Shown: piece after piece, positions 1-7,641 of the stretch | Layout of the letters: each line of letters opens with the position of its first letter | How positions within the stretch are numbered: the stretch's first letter is position 1 | From: Firmicutes bacterium UBA1702 | GTDB lineage: Bacteria; Bacillota; Clostridia; Peptostreptococcales; Anaerovoracaceae | NCBI GenBank assembly: GCA_002320005.1 | Contig: DCJK01000038.1 | Span: 15,038-79,037 of the forward strand | Reading direction: 5' to 3' | Length of the DNA stretch: 64,000 nucleotides | Translations under genes and position numbers: made by a program | The notes under the pieces: generated by a model | The model's input: only the letters and a program-made list of their open reading frames with translations | Database searches by the model: none | Told to the model about the DNA's origin: nothing

Positions 1-153
1 CTCTTTGCCTTTTTCCTTGAATGGAAAGTTCATTCCTGCGTCAAAGAAAATTGTTTTCAGTTTTTCAATTAACTCGCTGCGGTTATTTTTATATTCTAAT
101 AGAGCAGTAGCCAGCTCTATGTAGAAGCTCGTCCATTGAAATCTTTTATCCAT
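1..153 (-). CDS. Partial gene, probable McrB-like N-terminus
   Basis: An open frame starts at ATG 153-151 behind a GGAGG ribosome site and runs off the left edge, leaving 51 codons. It begins MDKRFQWTSFYIELATALLE and continues with a YKNNR...LIEKLKTIFF stretch. That pattern resembles the N-terminal region of Firmicutes McrB-type AAA+ GTPase subunits of modification-dependent restriction systems; this comes from memory of the family, not a search. It starts 20 bp after the hsdR stop on the same strand, so it may be the next gene of the restriction operon. No catalytic motif lies inside the window, so the product name is tentative. Confidence 0.55.
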   Translation of the reverse strand, partial: MDKRFQWTSFYIELATALLEYKNNRSELIEKLKTIFFDAGMNFPFKEKGKE

Positions 154-173
154 AATCCTCGTCCTCCATCAAT

Positions 174-3100
174 TTATGCGTCCATTACATTATCAGTCCA
201 GAGCTCGCACTGTGTCATAACGGTCTGCACAGCATCCTCCATCCCTTCAGGCGGATACTTGTGTTTCTTCAGAAGCTTTTTAATAAGCATACGCATTTTT
301 GCTCTTGCAGACTCACGCTTTTGCCAGTCTATCGTTTTGTTCTTGCGGAGCGTATCTGCAAGCTCCTTTGTAATGGCTATCAGTTCATCGTTTTCGTAGA
401 AGTCCTTAATTGCCTGTGGTTTTGTTAATGCGTCATAGAAAGCAAGCTCATCAGCAGTCAGTCCGAGCTTGTCGCCCTCTTTCTGTGCGGCTGCAATCTG
501 CTTTGCCAGTTTCAGCATTTCCTCGATAACTTCTTCGTTGGTCAGCATACCATTGAGATACGCATTAAGAGAACGCTGCATAATCTCGCTGAACTTCTCG
601 GATTTAACCACATTCGTTCTGCGGTAAACGGATACCTGCTCCGCAATCAGCTTTTTCAGCAACTCAACCGCAAGGTTCTTTTCCTTCATATTGGCGACTT
701 CTTGGAGAAACTTTGGGTCGAACAGGGAGAACTCTTCTTTAATGTCGGAGAAAAGATTGATAACGCCGTCGCTCTTGATACTTTGCTTCAAAAGCTCGTT
801 AATTCTTGCGTTCATTTCCGGCAGAGAAATCTTCTTGCCCACGCCGGTATTTGTCAGTCTGAGAACCAGTACACGCACAGACTCAAAGAACGCTGCCTCA
901 AATCGGCTATCCTCATCAACCAGGGACGAACAGAGAGACAAGGCCTGATGGAGCATAAGGGCTTCTTTAACGAAAGAGTCTTTCTCATCAACTTTTTCTC
1001 TGCCCATAATAAAGTTGACAGCACCGCTGATAGTCTTTGCTCTTTCAAGATCTGTTCCGTTTTGGAACTTGGAGTAATCGTATCCGTGGAATTTATCACG
1101 GCAAATTGACAGTTTTTCCAAAAACTTCGGGTATGCAACCTTTGCAACATCGGTATCGCCGTAGTTCTTCTTATCACGGGATGTATAGTCATTCATTGCC
1201 TGCTTCAAGGCTGTCGCAATACCCACATAGTCAACAACAAGTCCGCCTTCCTTGTCTCGGAATACACGGTTTACACGGGCAATTGCCTGCATAAGATTGT
1301 GTCCGGACATTGGCTTGTAAACATACATCGTGGCAAGGGACGGCACATCAAAACCGGTCAGCCACATATCAACAACGATAGCGATTTTCAGAGGGCCGTC
1401 ATTGTCTTTGAATTTCTTTGCAAGCTCGTCCTTATGGTGTTTGTTTCCGATAATCTGACGCCATTCTTCCGGGTCATTATTACCGGAGGTCATAACGACG
1501 GCCACCTTTTCTGTCCAGGCGGGGCGAAGCTCCAAAATATGCTTGTAAATCTTCATGGCGATAGGTCGTGAATAGGCAACAATCATCGCTTTACCGGTCA
1601 ACAGGCTTTCTCGGTTATTTTCGTAGTGGTCGAGAATATCGCAAACCAGAGAATTGATTGTATTATCATTTCCGAGAACGGCTTCCATCTGTCCAAGCTC
1701 ACGCTTACTCTTTTCAATTACTTCTGCATCTGCATTGTGAGCCATTATGTCATACTCAGCATCTATCAGTTTCAAAGTCGCTTCGTCAAGCTTGAGCTTA
1801 ATCACGCGGCTCTCATAGTAAACCGGGCGTGTAGCACCGTCCTCGACTGCCTGCGTCATATCGTAAATATCAATGTAATCTCCGAACACTTCACGTGTGC
1901 TACGGTCTTTGGACGAGATAGGCGTACCTGTAAAGCCAATGTAGGTAGCGTTCGGTAAGGTGTTGCGGATAATACGTGCTGTTCCAATAACACGCTTTGC
2001 AACCTCTTCGCCTTCTTCATTCTTGGTAATCTTTATTTTCTCAGCAAGACCATATTGACCCCTATGTGCTTCATCTGCCATAACAACGATATTGCGTCGT
2101 TCGGATAGCGGCTCGTGGGACTCCTCGAACTTTTGCATTGTGGTAAAGATAATACCGTTTGCCTGTCTGCCGGCAAGCAGAGTTTTCAAGTGTTCACGGC
2201 TTTCTGCGTGCATAGGCTCTTGTCGTAAAAAGTCCTTGCATTTTGCAAACTGTCCGTAGAGCTGGTCGTCAAGGTCGTTTCTGTCGGTCAGAACAACGAT
2301 TGTAGGACTGTCTAAGGCTTCCTGCAATAAATGAGCATAGAAAACCATAGAAAGCGATTTACCGCTTCCTTGTGTATGCCAGAACACACCGCCTTTACCG
2401 TCGGTAACAGTAGCGTGTTTTGTGGACTCAATCGCTTTTCTTACCGCAAAATACTGATGGTATCCGGCAAGAATTTTGAATGTATTGATACCCTCATTAG
2501 AAAAGCAAATGAAGTTCTTTATAATATCAAGTAATCTATCCTTTTGGAACATACCCTCAAAGAAAGTGTCAAACTGAGCATACTGTGTATTTTCATAGTC
2601 ACCGTCTTTGGTTTTCCACTCCATAAAGCGGTCTTCACCGGAGGTGATCGTACCCGCTTTGGAGGTCAACTGGTCGCTCATAACACAGATAGCGTTATAT
2701 ATGAACATAGACGGAATTTCCTGCATATAGTTACGGAGCTGCCTGTATGCTTCGGAAGCATCCGTTTCTTCACGGGAGGGAGATTTCAGCTCAACCAAAA
2801 CTACCGGTAAGCCGTTCAAAAAGAGAATTACATCAGGGCGTTTATTGCTGTTTTCAATGAAAGTCCATTGATTTGCTACGATAAAGGAGTTATTGTCGGG
2901 ATTTTTATAGTCAACAAGATAGACAATAGAGGAACGCTCCTCGCCGCACACAAAAAATCTTACAGGAATACCGTTTTGCAGGTAGTCCATAAAAATGGCG
3001 TTTTTCTGCACAAGCTCTCCGTTTTCAAAGTTTTTCAGCTTGAACAAAGCGTCCTGAATGGCGTCATCAGGCAGACCTCTGTTCAAACGATACAGAGAGT

Positions 3101-3239
3101 CAAGCAATACTTCCTCATATAAAGGACTGTAAAAATCCCTTTCTATATCGGGACCGTATGCGTACTCGTATCCCAAATCGTTTCTAAATAGCTCGATTAC
3201 AGAGTTTTCATAATCGGCTTCTGTGTATAATCCCGGCAT
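174..3239 (-). CDS. hsdR: Type I restriction enzyme subunit R (HsdR)
   Basis: This 1021-residue protein has the normal HsdR length and layout. An N-terminal PD-(D/E)XK nuclease region reads DVILFLNGLPVVLVELKSP at about residues 136-154. A superfamily 2 translocase follows, with Walker A QGSGKS near residue 290 and a DEAH box (MADEAHRGQYG) near 385. HsdR joins HsdM and HsdS to cut DNA that lacks the matching methylation, after ATP-driven translocation. ATG 3239 has GGAGGATTAATT directly upstream. The TIR-like gene ends 13 bp before the start, so the two are probably co-transcribed. No truncation or missing motif was seen. Confidence 0.96.
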   Translation of the reverse strand: MPGLYTEADYENSVIELFRNDLGYEYAYGPDIERDFYSPLYEEVLLDSLYRLNRGLPDDAIQDALFKLKNFENGELVQKNAIFMDYLQNGIPVRFFVCGEERSSIVYLVDYKNPDNNSFIVANQWTFIENSNKRPDVILFLNGLPVVLVELKSPSREETDASEAYRQLRNYMQEIPSMFIYNAICVMSDQLTSKAGTITSGEDRFMEWKTKDGDYENTQYAQFDTFFEGMFQKDRLLDIIKNFICFSNEGINTFKILAGYHQYFAVRKAIESTKHATVTDGKGGVFWHTQGSGKSLSMVFYAHLLQEALDSPTIVVLTDRNDLDDQLYGQFAKCKDFLRQEPMHAESREHLKTLLAGRQANGIIFTTMQKFEESHEPLSERRNIVVMADEAHRGQYGLAEKIKITKNEEGEEVAKRVIGTARIIRNTLPNATYIGFTGTPISSKDRSTREVFGDYIDIYDMTQAVEDGATRPVYYESRVIKLKLDEATLKLIDAEYDIMAHNADAEVIEKSKRELGQMEAVLGNDNTINSLVCDILDHYENNRESLLTGKAMIVAYSRPIAMKIYKHILELRPAWTEKVAVVMTSGNNDPEEWRQIIGNKHHKDELAKKFKDNDGPLKIAIVVDMWLTGFDVPSLATMYVYKPMSGHNLMQAIARVNRVFRDKEGGLVVDYVGIATALKQAMNDYTSRDKKNYGDTDVAKVAYPKFLEKLSICRDKFHGYDYSKFQNGTDLERAKTISGAVNFIMGREKVDEKDSFVKEALMLHQALSLCSSLVDEDSRFEAAFFESVRVLVLRLTNTGVGKKISLPEMNARINELLKQSIKSDGVINLFSDIKEEFSLFDPKFLQEVANMKEKNLAVELLKKLIAEQVSVYRRTNVVKSEKFSEIMQRSLNAYLNGMLTNEEVIEEMLKLAKQIAAAQKEGDKLGLTADELAFYDALTKPQAIKDFYENDELIAITKELADTLRKNKTIDWQKRESARAKMRMLIKKLLKKHKYPPEGMEDAVQTVMTQCELWTDNVMDA

Positions 3240-3252
3240 AATTAATCCTCCT

Positions 3253-3921
3253 CTATAATTTTGCTATATCGAGGTTATATCCATTTCTTTGCAATTCCTT
3301 TGCAAGAGAAACTTTAGTATCTTCCACATTTCCCATAAACGGAATATATATAAGGCCATTTATGTCCGAAGGAGACTCCATATCTTCCGACTGCGACAAA
3401 AGAATTGCAACTTTTGATCTTCCTAATGCAGAAAGTAGCATCCCAAGTTCTAAAACCACATTCTGTCTTACACGATATTTTTTATGAGCTTCATCATCCT
3501 TTGCATAACCAATATCATCAGGTGTAGCCAATACGATTCCAAAACCCACCTGACTTGTATACTCTTCCAATTTTTCAATTATTGTTTGTCCTGAAGAAGA
3601 TAATTGATCTAAAATTAGAGGTTCCAAATCCCATCTTCGAAGCATTGCTTCAAGCTGAGTTCTAGCAGTAGAATCATGTCCATACACAACAAAAACTTTT
3701 TTGTTATTCGTTTTACATTTTATGCCATGATTATCTGATAATATTGATTCTATCTCCTCTTTGTTCCTTCCTTGACAATTATATGTGCCTTTATCCCAGC
3801 AATTAACAACGCAGCCATTATTTATCCTAAGCATTGTACCAAAATCATTGCCAGTTCGTCTTTCCTCTACAATGGAATATCCATTTTCCCACAATACTTC
3901 TTTAATCTGATCCTTATTCAT
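3253..3921 (-). CDS. TIR-like (CAP12/PCTIR-type) nucleotide-binding protein
   Basis: The 222-residue product has an N-terminal region of about 85 residues of unknown role. A domain beginning KVFVVYGHD follows, with LEAMLRRWDLEPLIL, the stretch GFGIVLATPDDIG, and RVRQNVVLELGMLLSALG. These are the hallmarks of the predicted TIR-like nucleotide-binding family (PF10137), whose studied members act as NAD-consuming effectors in cyclic-nucleotide defence systems. The conserved glutamate is probably in LELGML. It lies between hsdS and hsdR, co-directional and 13 bp from hsdR, with GAAAGGAG before ATG 3921. No cyclase gene is nearby, so any effector function here would need a different trigger; that is inference. 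Confidence 0.8.
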   Translation of the reverse strand: MNKDQIKEVLWENGYSIVEERRTGNDFGTMLRINNGCVVNCWDKGTYNCQGRNKEEIESILSDNHGIKCKTNNKKVFVVYGHDSTARTQLEAMLRRWDLEPLILDQLSSSGQTIIEKLEEYTSQVGFGIVLATPDDIGYAKDDEAHKKYRVRQNVVLELGMLLSALGRSKVAILLSQSEDMESPSDINGLIYIPFMGNVEDTKVSLAKELQRNGYNLDIAKL

Positions 3922-4005
3922 AAGTGGTCTCCTTTCTATTTATTTCATTCTTTTGCTAAAACTTGAAATAAACACAAGCATTTTTTCTCATACTTTTAAT
4001 AAGTC

Positions 4006-4026
4006 AAACAATAATTTAGCGGCTTA
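4006..4026. repeat. Inversion core site A
   Basis: The sequence AAACAATAATTTAGCGGCTTA lies directly beyond the stop codon of the downstream hsdS. Its inverted partner closest in sequence is site D at 7067-7088, and it is also inverted relative to site B inside hsdS. It bounds the 3' half-cassette of the complete hsdS. Confidence 0.8.
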
Positions 4027-5250
4027 GAGGTCGATGTTTGAGACATCAAGCTCGCCGGACATAAGTTTAGGTAGAAGCGTATCTCTTAATTCGGAGAGCC
4101 TACGATTTTCTTCTTCATTGCCCTTCATTAGAGCAAATAATGGACTTACTAATTCATCATAATTGTTCATTGTAGTCTTGCTGAGAACTGCAATAGGTAA
4201 TGACTTAATGGTGGTAAGGCTTAAATTAGCTTGGACAGCTTGCTGAATCCTTTTTGAATAGTATTCATTATGCCAATTACCGATGAAGAAACTATAAAGA
4301 TATGCCGGAGTCACCTTATTTTCATCAGGTCTAATAATAGCTACCGCCTGATTGGTATTTGCTGGAAGCACACTATTATCCACCATTGCAAATCTTCCCA
4401 AAGTGCCAGCAATAGTAAACACAATGTCATTCGCTTTGATAACCGAACGTTTCAATAGTGCATTTGTTTCTTCATCAATAAAAGCAAATTTGCTACTGTC
4501 GATAGAATGACTATCAAGTATTGACTCTGCTTTAATGAAATTTATGCCTGAACTTGTAAAGGGTTTACCCAGTGTTGTTGGCGTTGTTCCTTTTGTAACT
4601 ACTTTGCAGAGTTCTTGAAGTGGAACGAACTTCATTTCAGGAGGTTGGACACCACCAAAAGGCTCAAAATCAATAAACCAAGATTTGAATAGAGCTTTGG
4701 CTTGCTGCTCTAAATTATTGTTTATCTCATTGTTCTTCTTGATTTTTTCATCTATACTTGAAAGGGTACTAACCATAGCATCTTGTATCTTTCTATCAAT
4801 TAGAGGAATCGGCATTTTTCCAAGCGTTTGAGCATTTATGTTTCCACGTGTGCTACCCGTGTTGAACGAATTAATCCAATCTTTATACTGTTTAGACTGG
4901 CAGAAATACTTTATGTATTTAGGATTAACTTTTTTCTCATCAATACTGAACTTAATAAGAAATCCTGCATATACAAATTCTCCGTCCGTCCCATCGTAAA
5001 AATAGTTTCGTCCAGTGCTTGCACCTGTTCTCGCAAATACAATATCGTTCGGTTTTAAAAGATATTCAGAAGCTTTCTCATCATCAACCGATTTCAAATC
5101 TTGTAGATTTAGTGTGCCATCATCTTTTATATCCGTAATTCTCAAATAGGTGTATAAATCTTTTGAGAAAGGAACTGCACTTGCTCCAATTCCATATGAA
5201 CCTTTTCCACCTACCGTAAGTGAAGCTAATGTGGTAAATTGTTCAGCCAT
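4024..5250 (-). CDS. hsdS: Type I specificity subunit HsdS (complete second copy)
   Basis: This gives a 408-residue HsdS with two target-recognition domains. The first half ends in a conserved helical spacer containing NNEINNNLEQQAKALFKSW, and the second half ends GELDVSNIDL. The start is ATG 5250 (MAEQFTTLAS), because GAGAGGAAAAG sits directly upstream; longer starts would overlap the recombinase. It lies 13 bp after the recombinase stop on the same strand, so it may be expressed with it. A 15-bp core repeat lies inside the central spacer at 4710-4724, and an inverted copy lies just past the stop, so the second target domain is a swappable cassette. Each target domain would read one half of a split DNA site. 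Confidence 0.92.
   Translation of the reverse strand: MAEQFTTLASLTVGGKGSYGIGASAVPFSKDLYTYLRITDIKDDGTLNLQDLKSVDDEKASEYLLKPNDIVFARTGASTGRNYFYDGTDGEFVYAGFLIKFSIDEKKVNPKYIKYFCQSKQYKDWINSFNTGSTRGNINAQTLGKMPIPLIDRKIQDAMVSTLSSIDEKIKKNNEINNNLEQQAKALFKSWFIDFEPFGGVQPPEMKFVPLQELCKVVTKGTTPTTLGKPFTSSGINFIKAESILDSHSIDSSKFAFIDEETNALLKRSVIKANDIVFTIAGTLGRFAMVDNSVLPANTNQAVAIIRPDENKVTPAYLYSFFIGNWHNEYYSKRIQQAVQANLSLTTIKSLPIAVLSKTTMNNYDELVSPLFALMKGNEEENRRLSELRDTLLPKLMSGELDVSNIDL
4710..4724. repeat. Inversion core site B, inside hsdS
   Basis: The plus strand reads CTAAATTATTGTTTA. On the minus strand it encodes the NNNL residues of the central spacer of the complete hsdS. It is inverted relative to sites A and C and direct relative to D. 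Confidence 0.8.
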
Positions 5251-5263
5251 AATCTTTTCCTCT

Positions 5264-6247
5264 CTATCCGATGTATTTTCGATGAGCAATCTTAACATTG
5301 CTCTGTTTGACCATTGCGTATTGCAAGGTCGTATCTATTTTCCTATGCCCCAAGAGCTGTTGTAGTTGCTCAATGGGCATTCCTTTATCTATTGCCATAG
5401 TTGCAAGTGTACGCCTGAACTTATGCGGGTGTACCTTGTTAAGTCCTAATTGCTTTCCAAATTCCCTCAAACGGACTTCTACTCCGCCAATTTTCAACCT
5501 TTCGTGGGGCGATTTCAACGATACAAACAGCGCCGGATTGTCGTCCGTTCTGCTTTCCAAGTAATTCTGCAAATGTATCTTCGTGCGAGCGTCAAAATAA
5601 ACTACTCGTTCTTTGCTTCCTTTACCGAACACGATACATTCTCTCTCATTGAAATCAATATCGTTTCGGTTAAGCAGCACCATTTCTCCGACACGCATAC
5701 CTGTTGAAGCAAGCATATCTATAATTGCCAAGTCTCGAAGTTCTGTGCAGTTATCCCTCATAAGCTCCAATGCTTCATCGGAATAGGTTTCCTTGATGTT
5801 TGTTCCGGTCTTAACTCTATGTATTCGTCTGACCGGACTTTTCAGTATGTAATCCTCGTCCTCCAGCCAAGAGAAAAAGCTGGACAGGATACGGCGAATA
5901 TTATCTATCGTAACCTTGCTTGACTTCTTCTTTTCCTGATACTCGGTCAGGTATCCACGAATATCGTCCGTCACAATGTGCTTAACATCTTTGTTCAGCT
6001 CATCGATCATTGCTTCAATGGTCGCCTTGTAGTATTTAAGAGATTTCTCGGAACAGCCCTCAATTCGCTTTGCCGACAGGAATAGCTCTACATAGTTCTG
6101 CTCCGAGTTATTCTCTTGGTTTTGCTTCTCTGTTACCTCATACTTTGCAAGGGTATATTGTAAAACCTCCTGCAACTTCTCATTTTGTGCGTTATTCAGG
6201 AAAGGTAACATCCCCTGAATAACATCTTTGATTAAATCTTGTTTCAC
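5264..6247 (-). CDS. Tyrosine recombinase, probable hsdS invertase
   Basis: The 327-residue product is an XerC/D-type integrase. A SAM-like N-terminal core-binding domain lies at about residues 50-135 (LFLSAKRIEG, LTEYQEKKKSSK). The catalytic domain has STGMRVGEMVLL (first Arg), HKFRRTLATMAID (His-x-x-Arg), LLGHRKIDTTLQYA (second His, then Tyr). The likely start is GTG 6247, spaced 8 nt from AAAGGAG; a TTG six bases earlier is too close to the ribosome site. It sits between two hsdS units whose 3' halves are bounded by inverted core repeats, the arrangement known for phase-variable type I loci. It is therefore best read as the local invertase and not the ICE integrase. Confidence 0.9.
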   Translation of the reverse strand: MKQDLIKDVIQGMLPFLNNAQNEKLQEVLQYTLAKYEVTEKQNQENNSEQNYVELFLSAKRIEGCSEKSLKYYKATIEAMIDELNKDVKHIVTDDIRGYLTEYQEKKKSSKVTIDNIRRILSSFFSWLEDEDYILKSPVRRIHRVKTGTNIKETYSDEALELMRDNCTELRDLAIIDMLASTGMRVGEMVLLNRNDIDFNERECIVFGKGSKERVVYFDARTKIHLQNYLESRTDDNPALFVSLKSPHERLKIGGVEVRLREFGKQLGLNKVHPHKFRRTLATMAIDKGMPIEQLQQLLGHRKIDTTLQYAMVKQSNVKIAHRKYIG

Positions 6248-6344
6248 AGTCAATTCTCCTTTGAATTTTTCTTAGAGAACGACTATGGGGCGGAAGTCCC
6301 CCAAAATTAACTCCCGCCACCCACGGAAGTTATGGGATATGTTG

Positions 6345-6359
6345 TAAACAATAATTTAG
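6345..6359. repeat. Inversion core site C
   Basis: TAAACAATAATTTAG on the plus strand marks the 5' edge of the inverted hsdS 3' half. It is the inverted partner of site D, and reads NNNL in the same frame as the hsdS 5' half. Confidence 0.85.
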
Positions 6360-7069
6360 AGCAACAAGCTCAAGCTCTTTTTAAGTCTTGGTTTGTTGAG
6401 TTCGAGCCATTTAATGGAACTGTGCCTTCTGACTGGGAAATTGTTCCTCTCGAAAAAATTGCTGATTTTCAAAATGGCTATGCGTTTAAGAGTAAGGAGC
6501 TTTTAAATGAACCGTCACCAGACTGTTATAAAGTATTCAAACAAGGACATATTGCTCGTGGCGGTGGATTTATTCCTGATGGAACAAAAAGCTGGTATCC
6601 AAAGAGCATTGCATCAAAATTAGAGAAATTCGTTCTCAAAAAAGGCGATATACTTATGGCAATGACAGATATGAAAGACAATGTGGCAATATTAGGTAAC
6701 ACAGCCGTTATGCCACTTGATAATGAGTACATTGTCAATCAGCGAGTTGGACACCTCAGAGCAAATGGATACAAAGGAGTGACTTATCCTTTTATTTATT
6801 TACTTACTAACAGCACGGATTTTCTTGTTGACCTGCGTAGCAGAGCAAATAGCGGGGTGCAAGTAAACCTATCATCTTCTGAGATTAAAGCTTCGCAAAC
6901 TGTTTTACCTTCAGAAGAAGTAAATAATGCTTTTTCTGAGATAACTCTTCCTATGTTTGAAATTATAATAAACAATCAGCTTGAAAATCAACGATTGGCA
7001 CAACTCCGAGACACACTTTTACCAAAACTAATGTCCGGCGAATTGGATGTCTCCGACATCGACCTTTAA
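6345..7069 (+). pseudogene. hsdS: Inverted hsdS 3' half-cassette (silent)
   Basis: This is the only long real coding sequence on the plus strand in the restriction locus. Its frame reads NNNLEQQAQALFKSWFVEFE at the start and GELDVSDIDL at the end, that is, the central spacer, a second target-recognition domain and the C-terminal spacer of an HsdS. It has no convincing ribosome site; the first in-frame ATG at 6332 lies outside the repeat. It is therefore silent in this orientation. Core repeats at both ends (sites C and D) are inverted. Flipping it would join it in frame to the hsdS 5' half at 7641, giving about 189 + 236 residues. Confidence 0.88.
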
Positions 7070-7641
7070 GCCGCTAAATTATTGTTTATCGCATTGTTTA
7101 GTTCAATTTTGTCATCTATAGGTTTGATATACGATACTATTTCCTTTTGTACAGGTAATGAAGGAACAATTACACTCATTCGCTTTATATCTGCAATAGT
7201 AACGTGACCTAAACCTGTTGTTTGCTTGTTGGTTGCGATTTGAGTAAAATGCGGTTTAAGGTTTTTCATTAGAAAATAGAAATAGTTTCTATCTATAACC
7301 TTCTCATCGGGAGTCACTTTGAATATATGTTGATTAAGCCAACCTTCCTCGAGATTAAATCTGAAAATATCTATTGATGTTTGCGGATTACCTGACCAAG
7401 AAAACAGCAAATCTCCTTTGTTTATGTGTACGTCTTCTGAAAACACTTGCTGAGTATATGCAGTTGTCCCACCAATTCCATTATTTAACTCCGCTATTTT
7501 TATTACTGGTACACCTGTCTCAGAAATGTGAATCTTCTTAAATGCCAATCCATTTTTCCAAGTTGCAAGGTCAAAAAGAGGGTATCTTTTCCCATCAAGA
7601 GACGATTTTATATTATATAAGCTATTATCATCAAACTTCAT
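7066..7641 (-). CDS. hsdS: HsdS 5' half (one target-recognition domain, truncated)
   Basis: Start ATG 7641 overlaps the hsdM stop by 11 bases, so translation is probably coupled. The product has 191 residues: one target-recognition domain, then the central helical spacer ending NNAINNNLAA. The last codons come from the outer flank of site D, which supplies an early TAA. A normal HsdS is about twice as long. This reads as the truncated state of an invertible gene. Half-HsdS proteins of some systems dimerise and recognise symmetric sites, so it might still work. That is family knowledge, not something shown here. Confidence 0.88.
   Translation of the reverse strand: MKFDDNSLYNIKSSLDGKRYPLFDLATWKNGLAFKKIHISETGVPVIKIAELNNGIGGTTAYTQQVFSEDVHINKGDLLFSWSGNPQTSIDIFRFNLEEGWLNQHIFKVTPDEKVIDRNYFYFLMKNLKPHFTQIATNKQTTGLGHVTIADIKRMSVIVPSLPVQKEIVSYIKPIDDKIELNNAINNNLAA
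7067..7088. repeat. Inversion core site D
   Basis: TAAGCCGCTAAATTATTGTTTA is the inverted counterpart of site A over 21 bases and of site C over the 15-base core. It holds the stop codon of the inverted half-cassette on the plus strand and the end of the truncated hsdS on the minus strand. Confidence 0.85.

Noticed and set aside
5264..6247. Tyrosine recombinase as the ICE integrase
   Set aside because: It lies between two hsdS units inside a field of inverted core repeats, far from either ICE end, so an hsdS invertase is the simpler reading.
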